Shown here piece after piece: positions 11,531-24,000 of a stretch of 64,000 bases of DNA. The position numbers and the translations under genes are program-made. This stretch comes from Paraphoma chrysanthemicola. Lineage: Eukaryota; Ascomycota; Dothideomycetes; Pleosporales; Phaeosphaeriaceae. The notes under the pieces were generated by a model that worked only from the letters and a program-made list of their open reading frames with translations, was not told the DNA's origin and made no database searches. Position 1 is the stretch's first letter. Each line of letters starts with the position of its first letter. The stretch covers positions 620,001 to 684,000 of the forward strand of contig JAGMWG010000009.1 in assembly GCA_020744225.1 (NCBI GenBank), given 5' to 3'.

Positions 11531-12371
11531 TCAAGTAACAAGTGACACCAGCACCCAATCATTATTCTGATATCTCCGGGACACATCAGATTTCAACCAG
11601 CAATTCGCATCCATCCGTCTATAATAATCGCTCAGATACTCTGAGAAAGAAACACCCAAACACGAGTTCGTCTTTTGGATCGCGTTGTATTTCGCGCATG
11701 CCTCCACGCAATGTTGTAATGTAAACGCCACGATGGCAATGATATCGTTTCGGCCAGCATCTGTTTGCGGTCTACATATAAAGTTGTAATTTACTCTTTC
11801 GACATTAACGCGGATTTGGTTCGATGCATCGCATGAGTTGTTCACGCGCAAAGTAGTTTCTATGGCGGGAGGTGCGTATATAGTGGTTGGAGTCGGATTC
11901 GCGCTAGACATAGAGCCTGTTTGAGAAGTCGCAGTCGATGTGCTAGGTCGTAACGGCTGTGAGAAGACTGCTGTTCGTGCCGCTTCCTGGGCCGCTGCTT
12001 GTGCTTTTGATCTGTGACACTGTATTAATCCACTACTCTAAATCTCCCTATATCCTGTTTTTCATCGCAATTTCTTTATTGACTGACCTCTCTTTTTGTA
12101 CTGCAATCGTTCCCCCAACACCGCCTCCGATTGCAGCGAAGATTACGACTGCAAGCAGCAGCAAAAGAAGCCAAAAAATTGTTTGCCTAAGCCCAAAGAT
12201 GGTCTTGTGTTTCTCAGTCTCGTGCGACTGATGTAGTTGCCCGTCATCTGGTGCCACCGGAGGGCATGTATGGAGTCCCGGTTGCTCTACTGGGGCAGGG
12301 AACGACGAGAGCGCTTCGAGCCCATCGGCGTAGGCCAGCTCCGGTGCTGAGTGCTTGGGAAATTGTGACAT
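11531..12371 (-). CDS. Single-pass membrane protein with apple/PAN-like cysteine-rich domain, copy B (254 aa)
   Basis: Exons 12088-12371 and 11531-12011 flank a 76-nt intron (GTCAGT...GTCACAG), giving AVQKERSKAQAA across the junction. Architecture is the same as the 9488-10301 gene: MSQ start, proline-rich cytosolic part, FGLRQTIFW, one transmembrane helix (about residues 65-88, then GGGVGG), Ala/Ser/Thr-rich stalk, and a C-terminal domain with cysteines in NSCDAS, FICRPQ, QHCVEACA, NSCLGV and ANCWLK. The conserved sites are the pre-helix motif, the helix and the Cys-rich domain; stalk and N-terminus have diverged. This indicates an older tandem duplication rather than a recent copy. Role unknown, probably at the cell surface or in the secretory pathway. 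Confidence 0.78.
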
Positions 12372-14763
12372 CTATGAATGATTTAGAACATGCGAAAGGA
12401 ATGTGTATGCAAGTCTTGAACGAGCGTGGATGCAATTTTGACACCCCTGAATCAAGGCTCACTGTGCGAGCCTGCAAGTCATTAACACGGATTTCCTTGC
12501 TTGCACTTCGCCACAGAGGCTGAGGCTGATGTCCAGGGCGAAGTCATAAGCTCCGCGCTGTACAACGGGGCGTAGAGAAGAAAAATTGCCCATCATAACA
12601 GACTTCTCGAGCCCCGAATCGAGGTCCGTCTTTCGTTGGGGAGCATCGCCATTAAGGGGCAGCGTATCTGTTATAGGCTCCATCACCTAAGATTGTCTAC
12701 GCTTCAAGATAGCGCGAAGTGCATCTTGTTGTTTACAACCCATCTGCGACAGGTCGAAGGATTCCTTATCAGCGTTACACGACCGTAGCGATGTAGTACA
12801 ACATTGACATGGTCGTTTCCTCACCTCAACATCTTCTGCGGTCCATTGTGCACTTCTTGTAGTGTATTAGTTCATGGTGGAAGGTATCACTAGTCATGAG
12901 TTACTATGCAGCTGAAGATGAAAGACGATTTCGGCAGTGAAATAATGGGGGCAGAATTCAAGAAGCTGCATATCTCGCACTGCATTCCCGCCTTCTCATT
13001 TCATTTCGCACTTATCCCTCTCACACCAAATTAGAAATGACATTGATTTCGACGAGTCACAATTCGTGTTTGGGCTCATCACTTCCAACTTTGAAACAGT
13101 TGAATAAGCTCAATGATGTGAATACATGTGACTTATGCTTTAACCTGCGTGTGTATGAAGTTGCAGCAATTACACATATATTATGTCCTTACTCGGGACC
13201 AAAACGAGAGACCTTTGTATTCTTCAAACATTCGTCATGAACTCTCAACACAGGAGCAGACATGTATTGCAGCGACTCCGCATTTGAGACATCAGCACAA
13301 GGTACTCAATACAGAGCAAGGACGCAAATCCGACGCTTCGAGATTTGGTTCTATATACATACTGGAACAAACATCAAAAACATGTACCCTACTGATTCAT
13401 CGCTTACGACGTTCAATCAGAGAAGAGTACACCTCTCGAGGTAGATGGATTGACCCTATGTAGACACGGAATCGACCACATATGCTTTTGGATCCTCCAC
13501 CACGGCTTTGGCATATGCGTCGAGTAAAGATATTCTCAAAGTACCGGCAACTTCCATGAGCATGTTGTTGAGCGTTTTTGACAAAGCGGCAAACATGGTC
13601 GTGCTCCTTGACATCTTTGATGTCATGTCGACAATCTTAATATTGTGAAGGAAAAAAGGGCAAGACAGTAGAGCAAAGTCATTATATACTTTATCTACCC
13701 ACTAGCGAGATCTCGATACCAATAAGCAGTCAGTGAGACTCTTGATTCCGCTGGGGTAAAACTCAATGATAGTGGTGCTCCTATGACAACTCTCATTTCT
13801 TCTGCAATTGGAGTCAGCACATATTAACGCTCCTTACTTGCACCGAGAACTAATTCCCTGATTTATTATCGTGTCTACCTTCGCAGGATTTGATGTAGAA
13901 CAGACATTCAGAGTGTCCATGATAGGTCTTGGCATCCACTGTTACTACTGCGCTGAAATTGAGAAAAGACAAAGACATGTGCAGCATGGTAGGATGAACA
14001 GCTGTAAAAGACTGATTAGTGATCCATGGTGTATTAGGCTTTCTGATTCCGAAGCACGACATGCCTATTTTTACATGATTGTTCCTCAGGAAGCGAAAGG
14101 CCAAAAACGTGGATTTGAATTTGAAGAACTTTCAAAGGAGGACGAAAAAACACGGGGATTCTCGAGCCCAATTTTCGAGAGGCACAGCAAGTCATCATAC
14201 CTCAGATGCCAATTCTGGACGAGAGAGCTTCAGAACTGGTGCAATTGGGAATACACATGAAATTATTCATGCTCGTGTTTTGTTTAAAAAAAAGTCTGGA
14301 TCAAAGTCCTTCCATGTTTTGTAGGGCATGAATTGTCAATTTCCGAAAATGGGCTGGTGAGGAATACATATTCGCCACTTCCCAACAGCTAGAGAGAGGG
14401 AAAACAAAAGCAAAGGAAAAAACATGAGATGCATTGTTCCAAGATTTGGTCGTGCACGATGAGTATGAGAGTAACTTGGCGATCAAAGCAGAGGGACGTG
14501 AGCGTGGATGTCTCCGCGAATTGGAAGCGGTCACGAGTGAGCTTACAAGCTGTTACTCAGTGTCCTTCAACCTCTCATACGAAGTCCGTTTGAATTCGCC
14601 AAGCTATGAATACTTTGCAAAAACTTGTCCAAGTCCTTTCCGGCTGCTCAAAACGCCATGCTATGCTTGCCGAAGTACATACTGTGCGAGTTCAGGTCTT
14701 ATCCTGCACCTTCAACGCCGAAGCCAACGCCAACACAATGCCATATGCTCTGACGTCGCATGC
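12372..14763. other. Gene-poor region, about 2.4 kb
   Basis: No gene can be supported here. It looks AT-richer than the neighbouring coding blocks, and the ORFs are short (at most about 129 codons) with no domain. It may be the remains of mobile DNA, but I recognise no transposase, terminal repeat or LTR. Confidence 0.45.
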
Positions 14764-17342
14764 TCAGCCTCCCTTCTTCTCCGCAACTTCGATATGTTGC
14801 ACCCTTGGCTCGTCTTGTACATCGACCATCTCACGATCCGTGAAACTCGCTTTTCCATGCTGCCTTCCGCTTCCGTCAACCTCCATCGCTTCGCCGTCAA
14901 CTGTGCTGCTACTGGCGCTGCTCAGGCCCGTCATCGCATCCATACCGCCGTTGATCTCGACCATTTCTTGAACGCCAACTCCAACGCCCACATCATCATG
15001 CTCTGTGTTTGGCGTCAATGTCGCAGATGAGAGATTCGAATTGTTGCGGTCGCGTGTGTGGTACTCTTGTGCGCTCATGCTGTTCCAGTCATAGTCGACT
15101 TGTTCATCGTAGTGGGGTGGACCATTGATCACATCCCAATTGCCTTTTGCCACGTCGGCGGACTCGTCATATATGCCTTCCCAGCCTGTTGCAGCCTTTT
15201 GAATCTCTTCCATGAAGTTGTAGCCGTCTTTCTTCACGAAATCTTCGAGAGGCTTGGTCAAAGGTAAGTCGTCAACGGTCATTGCATCATTGTGCGCATA
15301 TATGAGCAAGGCGGATGCGGACTCTGTGGCGGCGCGTTCGAGGACCTCTTCTTGTGTTAGGCGATCGCGCCGAATGGTCGGCGAGGATGACTCGGTATCG
15401 TATTGGACTCGCCACCACTGGCTCGCACCAGGAGTACTGGAAGTCGGGTCTGGATGTAGCAGATAGACGACCCCAAGGTGAGTTGCTACGCCGCATAGCT
15501 GGTAGGGGTGATGCATTGCGTCTTGTGGGCTCTGTCCTTCAGGGTAATGAGTGTCTGTGAGATCGATCAAGGCCTCGGCGCCATCATCGACCACTGGCTT
15601 GAAACGTCCTGAAATGCCACTTATCGTCTCGCGGATCTTTTTGGTCTGAGCTTCCAAATCTGATTCAATCAGTACGGCGCCACAAACATGTGCCGAATGA
15701 CTTACCTGCAAGCTTGCTTTCAATACTTTGGTGGAGATTTTTCAGCTGAGCAAGAATGGCAGCATCATTAGTATCAGTGTCCTCTTGACCCTCGCGAGGC
15801 TGGAAAGCCTTCATGCTTGTTTCAATCAGCTTCAAAGTCTCTAGCGGCTTGGTCTTCTCCTTCTTCGGCGTGTGATATTTCAGTCCCTGGAAAGTGCTGT
15901 CAATCTCTCTCAGCTGATCCTCGAACTGCTTCATGTCACGGTACATGCCGTCGATAATTGGCTTATTAACTTCCAGATAGCGATCGGCGTAGAGCGTTGC
16001 CGGTACGCGACACCCTAGTCCTTGGGCATTTGTGGTGGCGGATGTCAGGCGCATAATAAGGACCTTGCTGATGTTGGAAATATGAGCACTGCCAGTCGCG
16101 GTCGAGAAGAGGTGCTCATCAAGCACGTCGTAAATGCTAATGCCGGATCGAGCACCTTCTCGGACAATGGACGCATCAAACACAAAGTTCTCCACACTAC
16201 TGTCCCCAATGCTGACGATAGAGCGTACCGAGCCGTCGAGCTGGGCATCAGGGACTTGGGCCTGGTATGCAGCGCTCCACAGTATGAGAAATTTGAGCAG
16301 ATCATCATCATCATCTTCAAGGTTTGGCTGTGATTCTTTCCACCCGTCGAGCTCCATCATCGAGGACACAGTGGCATACGCCCTGTCAGACTTGTCGAGG
16401 AATGCCATCAGCCGCTGGGTCTCGTGCAAGATGTCCAGCGCGTGTGCCTCATCGAGCCCAGCGGCAGTGTCAATGATGCGCGCTGGCACCGCAGGACTGC
16501 CCTTCCACCAGTCATCGCCCATCCAATAGCTTCTCTGTGTGATTGTCGGAGCGAGCAGCGCATTGCGGAACAGCGGAATCGAGTGCAGGATGGAGATGAG
16601 CGCGGGTAGATAATTGAACCGTGGGGAGGGCTTGAGGATGGCGGGCTGGCCACTCTCTCGCTGGCGGTCGGTCGGTGCCGGATCAGGAATGACTTCGGTT
16701 GCTGTTGGCACCATGGCCCACTGTGCTGTGTCGTAGTGCTCCTTGGTTGCGGGGCCGAAGACGGGCTTGCTGTTGCCTATGACGCCGGATTCCTGGAGGT
16801 CTTCAATGCCTGCGTCTTTTGGTCAGCAGACATGTATGCCAGGCTTGTCAAGCACTGACTCTGCATGGGATTGTCGCCCAGGTGCGTTGAGACGTTGGAC
16901 CGCTGGCTTGACCGCGACGGCGGGCGCGTGGGTGCTCTGCTCTGCACATTGCTGTGCGGGTAGTTTTCGAAACCTGGAGCATAGTCAATATTGAATGCTG
17001 AAGGCGTCTTGTCAGCCCCCGTCTGCGATAGTGCTGTGGTCCGGGTGCCTCACGTACTGGGCATGCCGCCGGTGGTGTCGTCCTTGCCGTACCTGCCTGC
17101 GGCGAAAGCAGTCTCGTCCCATCGGGGCACCGCGTCCTTGAGGAGCTTCTGCATATTGGCCGGCTCCGTGTCCCAGAACTTCATGGCCGCCTGTTCCACA
17201 TTGCTCTCGCATATCTGCGCACACGTTAGACGGCGCAACCACATTGGGATGCCCATCGCACCTTGAGCAGCTGCACTGCATCATCGCGCCCGAGTTGATA
17301 GCCAATAAACTCAAGCAGGTCGCTGACTTTGTCGTCCGCCAT
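14764..17342 (-). CDS. USP-like ubiquitin protein with UBA-like N-terminus, apparently catalytically inactive (791 aa)
   Basis: Five exons: 17262-17342, 17058-17214, 16860-16997, 15706-16809 and 14764-15659, with introns of 46-60 nt, all in phase. Residues 1-45 (DLLEFIGYQLGRDDAVQLLK then ESNVEQAAMKFWD) form a UBA-like ubiquitin-binding helix bundle. Around 140 is the conserved GVIGNSKPVFGPA...YDTAQWAMV segment. From about 185 the sequence follows the USP fold (PRFNYLPALISILHSIPLFR), but where the catalytic Cys box should read 'N.CY.NS..Q' there is no Cys. Near 560-615 the usual His box is present as SQWWRVQYD...ALLIYA with the His replaced. It therefore looks like a pseudo-protease that binds ubiquitin chains rather than cutting them. 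The acidic C-terminus is disordered. Known fungal proteins of this type are called UIM/UBA ubiquitin-interaction proteins. Confidence 0.82.
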
Positions 17343-17908
17343 GGTTGTGCCTTGGTTGCGCCCGCGTGGGTTGGTGTTTGCGCAATGGCGGGACGTTTGG
17401 CGGGACTCTGGCGAGAGAGCAGCGCAGATGACGTGGGACAGCACACGGTGTGAAGCCTTTAACGACGACCGACTTCGCGCTGGTTCGACGCCTTCTGGAA
17501 CTTCGTCGTGCCTTCTAGCGTGGCGGGCATGGTGGGGAAACACTGGCAGTCAGTGCTTGAGCTTCGGAGGAGCTTGCGGAGCTATGATGTCGGTACCGCT
17601 ACATAAGGCTAGACAAGGATGTGGCATCTGCACGACACCTTTGTTGTACAGTTACTCCACGCGCACAGATGCTCATGACTCTGCTCCATGGCACAAATGC
17701 CCTAATACAAGTCATTGACGTCGAGAGAAGCGGACGTTTGAGGTGAGAATATTGTACATTGAGCTCGGATAACGTCTACGATGCTCGTCTATGCGGTGGT
17801 ATCATGCTCTTCCCTATAATACAGTATCGTGCAGTCATTCAGCATGCATGTTCATCCCATCGTAGCACGCCTGACAGCGTCGTTCCTCAAGCAGACGCCA
17901 GAACTCCC
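17343..17908. other. Intergenic upstream of the USP-like gene
   Basis: Promoter and leader of the USP-like gene and the 3' flank of PET127. ORFs overlapping the gene start on the plus strand are shadows. Nothing else is recognised. Confidence 0.5.
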
Positions 17909-20278
17909 CTATGATTCCTTCTCCGTCGCGTTGCCGCCGGCGTGACCCACGACCTCTGATCCGGGCCCAAGCGGGCTGTACATTTCCACGCCCATCTCCT
18001 CGTTCATCTTATCCTGCTCCTCTCTCCACGCCCTTCCGCGGTTGCTGTAGCGTTGTATCAGATCGCGGTAGCTCTGCAGTGACTTGTCAACACCTTCCTC
18101 TTCACTCAATCCTACAAGGGCCCGACGTCGATCCTTGAGCGCCTTGTACAACTTCCGGCGCGCCTCCTCTGGAATCTCCTGGATATGGTATTCGAGCTGC
18201 CAGTCATCGTCCTTCGACACCTGGACAGGCCGCTCGACATAGCCTCCATTCACTTTGCTGCGGACGGTCAGAGTCCATCCCATCAAAGGACCGCTTTCCT
18301 CATCATCGGACGGCTGGTCCACAAGCTCGTTGTTAGTCGGCTTGTCAGAGTCAATCTCCTCGACCTCTTGTTCTGTCGCGTCCTCTTCCAGATGGTCTTC
18401 CTCTGAAGCTTGCTCTTCCGCCTCTTCGCTCGCGGGTTTTGCGTCTTTGTCCTCATCAAGCTGCTCATCGACTTCGTCCTGGATATTCTGCCACGCTTCC
18501 TGCACTTTTGGGTCATCCTTGCCAACACCCACTACAGTGCGCGCAAAGTCTTTTTGTGCGGCCTCTCCGGCCCCCTGAATTGCGTCTGCCTGCTCTTCCG
18601 TGACAGGTTCAGCAAAGACATACATGAACGGCGTTTTGACATTGCGGGCCTCTACGTGCAGGCGAATTGACTAAGTACGTTAGCGGTGTTGCATAGAGGA
18701 TTGTGGGGCGCTTACGGTCTCCGGAAATTGCGCAATGGCCTTCTTCAGCAGCTCGTCCACAAGGGCGACCGACAGCTTGAACTCCTGATCGCCCAAGCAC
18801 GTGTCATCCTGTCCGTGAAGAACTCTGTCCATGTCCGCTAGGCTGAGATACTGGAATCCGAAAATGCGTTCAATATTGTGAAAGGCAATGAAAATGCCAT
18901 CCATGCGGCCCATGCGAACCTGAAGTGAGTACTTGAGCAATGTTGCTCGAGTCATATCGTAAAACTCTCGTTCATACGACTCCCACTGTCCTTGGGCGAA
19001 GCGCAGCTGATAGCCTGAGCCGGTCTCGTACTCCTTGTGGTTCATCCGGATCGACACTACTGCTCTAGTTTTGAGATCAAACACACCGGTACCCGGGAGT
19101 CGCGGGTCTATTGCATCTAACTGCGATCTCATAAGAACATTGCCCTGCTTCGAGTAGTGGTAGCATCGACTCGAGTTGTCCTCTGCTGGCGCTTTCTCTG
19201 GACTGGATCTACGGAATAGTTCGAACTCGCTGCGGTCCGTAGTCAAAAGCTTCTCTAGAGAGTGTCCGAGCCAGCTCATGATGTTTGGGGAGTCGTACGA
19301 TTTGTCTGCGTCGATGGCATAAATCCCATCTTTGTAGCGCAGGAACACCGCATCAGGTCCGAGCGTGATTTTAGAGAAGCGTTTCGATGGCTCTGGGAAG
19401 CCGCGAGAAAGCATGTCGTGGTTCAGATCTCGAAAATTGGAAAGCAAGAAATGGAAATGTTGAAGCACGCTTGACATGCTTGACGTTGAACCCGTGAATA
19501 TTGTGCCCAGCCGTTTCGTGAGATCCAGGAGGTCCTGGTCTTTCGAGGATGTCTTGTATTCGCTCAAAGCGTCAAAGTCGAATTCGTGGACGGGCATAAT
19601 CTTCTCCAGGTATGGATCGAAATTGTATATACGTGAGCGAGGATCTTGCAGTCGATACACGCCGGGGTTGAACAGAACACGGTCGAGACCATACGAGAGC
19701 ATGGGCACAGGCGGCTTGTCGACTTCGACAGGCTCAAAGTTGAGTTCTCCTGGATCCATAATCTGAATCGCCAGATGCTCCTCCCTCAGCCTTTTCTTCT
19801 TCTCTTTTTTACTGATGTTCGCGGTGTTTGCGCCCAAAAGCAGCGCCTCTTTCAACGACTTTGGAGCATCTAGGACCTCTTTGCGTTTCGGCTTGGACCG
19901 TACCGCTGTGTCTTTCTTCGAAGGACGTGTGTCGGTTTTCTCAAGCGGGCTCGCGATGAGTTTCGCTTGCTTGCCTCCGAGGCTGGATTTGGAATTCTTG
20001 CCCGTGGCCTTGGGTTTTTTTGTCACTGCATCAGAACCCTCTTCGCCAGCAGCAGGCGACTCAGTCTCAGCCAAGGCCTGAGCAGCGCTAACGGAGGTCT
20101 CATCAGGCTGCCCTTCTTTGCTTGAGACTGTTGCTGTGTGTTTCTTTCGCTTCCATCGTTGTGAAGTGGCGCCGAACGGACGGGTTTGGAGCGGTGGGAA
20201 TTGTGCTCGCGCGGTGCAGAGCAGACAGACGGGACGACTACGCCATGACGAGGCTTGTGCGAGCTGTCGACGGAGCAT
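17909..20278 (-). CDS. PET127: Pet127-like mitochondrial RNA-processing protein (774 aa)
   Basis: Exon 1 is 18716-20278 and exon 2 is 17909-18670, with a 45-nt intron (GTAAGC...TAACGTACTTAG). The first 45 residues are Arg/Ser/Ala-rich without acidic residues, a clear mitochondrial presequence; a Lys-rich disordered stretch follows. The conserved core from about 185 to 550 carries the Pet127 signature DPRLPGTGVFDLKTRAVVSIR, in which the Asp...Asp-x-Lys arrangement resembles a PD-(D/E)xK nuclease-type site. In yeast Pet127 is membrane-associated in mitochondria and is needed for 5' processing and stability of mitochondrial transcripts together with Pet309-type partners. The C-terminal exon adds a very acidic Glu/Asp stretch (about 590-650) common in filamentous fungi. 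Divergent from the PH-LRR gene. Confidence 0.92.
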
Positions 20279-21012
20279 CGAGAGGCGACGTACGGAAGGC
20301 GCGAGCGTGGTGAAATCTGGCGACAGCAGGCGTGTCGGTTCGCGCCTGCTCAGAAATTATGTCGGCGTTTCATGCTCACTTCGCCGATGGCCAGCGATCG
20401 ACGGTCGACGACAGCTGACGTACATATGTCACCACAAAACACCATGCCGGGTTCTTGTTGACGCCCCGGCACTGCCGAGACCCACAGCCTGTGCCTGGCG
20501 TCGAGCGGCCCATTTTCCTGGTTTCGCGTCTGTCAGCAATCTTGCAGCGGGTATGCACTGCAAGTGAAGCACGTGTTGCGCCTGGCGGGAGCTTATTATC
20601 ACTGGAGCCCACCGCCGAGCCGTCTGATACTGCGACGGACGATCGCTGCGAATACCAACTGCACGCGCAGTCACGCCGTGTGAAGAATGCCACGCACCGA
20701 TTACCGCACGCCTGCCCATGATCTTGTCGCGCCAAACCCCGAACCCGGAAATTGAGTTATCATAAGCCTTGCCTCGTCGTCTATCTTAAACGCGATCGCA
20801 GCTATCAACGTCCGGCTGCCCTCCGAATACGACCGCAATCTGCATCGCCATTGGTGGAGCGGAGCCCTTGACCGCAACCTGCCTTCGACCTTGAATTTGG
20901 TCTGCGCATGTCGTACTGAACCTCAAGCTATTGATGTGCACACTCACAGCCAGCAACTCACTCTGCGCTGCTGAGCTTGTGCAGGCGGCGCACGCCAACA
21001 TCGACGCGCGGC
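20279..21012. promoter_or_regulatory. Divergent promoter region PET127 / PH-LRR gene
   Basis: 734 bases between two divergently transcribed genes, GC-rich, with no supported gene. It must hold both promoters. The coding-like frame just before 21013 starts with TTG and is probably leader. Confidence 0.5.
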
Positions 21013-24000
21013 ATGTCCAAGGACAAAAGACGCAGCATCTTTGGCCGCGGTGGACTGACTGCCCTCGCTGGTCTGCAGTCCACCAAAGATGAATCGCAAC
21101 CATCGAACCTGCTGCGGAAGCGGCGGACCGCCTCCTTCATGTCCACCATGTCCAACCTGTCCGAGGCGTCGCAGTATGGAGAGAAACAATCGCTCGACGG
21201 CAGTACGATAGCAGAGCCCTCGACATCTGGGTCCTCGTCTCCCAGACCGAACCTCTCTCGTGGCAGCACGAAGCGCCCAAGCTCTGTCTTTGGCTCCATC
21301 CGCGGTTATAGGCTTCAGGACGACGACGAGCCGCTGTCGGCGACCTCGACGCGGACCTCGACGGGCTTTGGGGAGTACTTGAGCGAAGACACGCGTCACG
21401 GCCAAGTGATTCGTTATGGCGAGGTGCAGACCAGCAGCTCAATGTTTCGAAAGAAGAAGGAGTTCTTGGTGCTGACCGAGAAACATCTCATACGCTACAA
21501 GACTCAGTCGAAAGCGGCCGAAGCATTCCCAGCGTAAGTGTGCGCCGTCTAGTCTATGACCCTAGCTGACCGATGCTAGCATACCAAATCCGTACACTCG
21601 CACGCCGTCATACCGCCACAGCCAAAACCCATCCACAGGCTCGTCGCACGAGCTGCAATCCCTCGCCTCGGAAACATCAGGGGATCGTGATCAGGGCACC
21701 CCTTTGCGACAAGTTGTTGCAGTATATCATCTCGACGACGGCAGACCTCACTTCGCTCTGGAGCTCTATTGGTTGGACGACGAATCAAACCATGCCTCGT
21801 GTATGACTCTGCAATTTGGAGATCCAGATGAGATGTTCACATGGCTGGGAAAGATACGCGAAGCTTCAAACAAGGCGAGGCTGGCTGATGCAAACCCGCT
21901 ATCAGCGTACAACTCGCATCTCGCTGCTAGGATCGTTGAGGCGGAGCGCGATTATGTGCCTCCGCACTATGCCATATACAAAGTCGTGCTACGGCCGCAG
22001 GGCAAAGCTACGTCACGTTCCTCCTCAGACGACCTAGCAAAGGTCTCTGCTTCTGTCTGCTTTCTTGCTATTGGTGTTCACAAAGTCCACTTGATTCCCC
22101 TGTTCAAACCTCCAACTCAGCGAACATCTAGCCCGTCCTTGCATGCGTCCAGTACGACTTCTTCGTATGGTATACTTACCTTGACCGAAGTTGTTGTCAG
22201 TGAAGCGGATGATACGTTCATCTTAACATTTAGGTACGTCCACCATTGACGTCCATGAAACTTGCTGACATGAAATAGGAAACCTCTGGAACGGCCCAGG
22301 ACTTTACAATTGGCGTCTCTCGCCTCGCACGACATAGCCGTTCGTCTGAGGTACATGGAAGAAGGTATGCGGCCCGAATGGGAGTCAAGACCATACCAAT
22401 GGCTTGTGCCGGAAGATCTTAGACAGGATATGCTTCAACAAGCCAACCCTCACCCGATCGATCAAGACTCGTTGGACCGCACCTTGATTGGCTACTGTGT
22501 CGCGTACGATGTACAGCCTGAAAACATCAGTTACCAGATCACTTACCCTTCAGACGATAGTCCACGCTTCGAACTCCTACAGCCAGCAGGATCTCGGAGG
22601 ACTCAGTACACAAAACTCGAATTGCTTGCAGTCATGCGATCTCTACGCTATAACGAAACCTTTGTGGGAATCTCCTTCAAGGGCGTGCATCTGGACGTAC
22701 TTAACGGCCTGAAGGATCCGAATGGCGCTGAACACGTTTGCTTGAAGACGAAAAGAGGGACTTTTGCGCGACTAGACGTCGAAGAGCTTGAGCGATCCTG
22801 CCTGTTAGTGCAGGAAATTCGCGCCCTGGCGCTAACGAATCGTAAGCTTCGGAGACTGGATTTTTCTTCGTGCATCACGAGGCGGCCAAAGGATCATTCC
22901 GAATCAGGCGCAAACGGAAGAGATATGGGCTGCGGTATTGTCGAGGCTCTATTTCCTCTGTGCAAATACCAGACCACTAATGTTGACTGGATTGCTCTGA
23001 ATCACATACCTCTGGGTGACACCGACCTGGACTATTTGGTCGCCGCAGCGGTTGAGCGCAATTGCCATCTGCGAGCTCTCGAACTGAGCGGCTGTGGTCT
23101 GACAGATCGCGCTCTATCTCTTATTCTCGATGCTTTGCGCGCGCAAGAAAACACCATGGAGGCGCTTGATCTTTCGTCGAACACTTTCCGCATATCGCCG
23201 ACCATCTTCGACTCCCAAATTGGTGTGTTTGGTTATCTAACAAAGCTCAATCTTTCTCATGTATCTATTTCGACTGGCTCAGAGCCACTGATCTCGGTGG
23301 AAACCTTCCAAGGATGGAGACTACAGGAGCTGATACTGAGTGGTACGTCACTGAACTCAGCCATGGTTGATGCGATAGCCAGGTAAGCAGCATGTTGCGC
23401 GCCATGCAGGAATAGCACTAATCATTCGTAGCTACCTGGTCAACTACAAACAGTCAAAAGCTTTGCGTGAGCTACGTCTCGACCATTGTTTTCTGAATGG
23501 GGGCGACATTGCCTACTTGCTCCAGTCCATGACTGAAACCCCCGGCAAGGCCCGAGAGTTGCATTTCGACGTTAGCGAGAATTACATCGAGCAAGACCTC
23601 AGGAAATTGACCAAAGCAATAGCTGCGGGATATGCTCCGTCCAGTCTAGCCATTCGCCTCATTGAATTTGAAGAAGAATCAGATTTCCGCACAATGGTGC
23701 TGGCTCTGGCAGCCAACAACACTATCCGACAACTTGACATATCTCGCGCATCCCTACCATGCGACGCGTCTGAAGAGACATGTTTGGCTATGGAGAAGAT
23801 GTTTGCCGACAACACTAGCCTGGAATGGCTGGACATGTCCGGCGAAGATTCCCGGCTAGAGACGACCAAGTTAGGCGTAGGTGTGAACAGGGCCTTGCGC
23901 GGCTTGCAGCGCAATCGTACGCTGCGAGTCTTGTACATCAAATACCAGAAGCTTGGAATGCAAGGTGCGAGTACGCTTTCGGATGTCCTCAAAGTCAACA

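Noticed and set aside
13871..14260. 129-codon ORF in the gene-poor region
   Set aside because: No domain; composition like the surrounding noncoding DNA.
20977..21012. Upstream extension of the PH-LRR gene
   Set aside because: The frame starts with TTG; the first ATG is at 21013 and matches the expected start.
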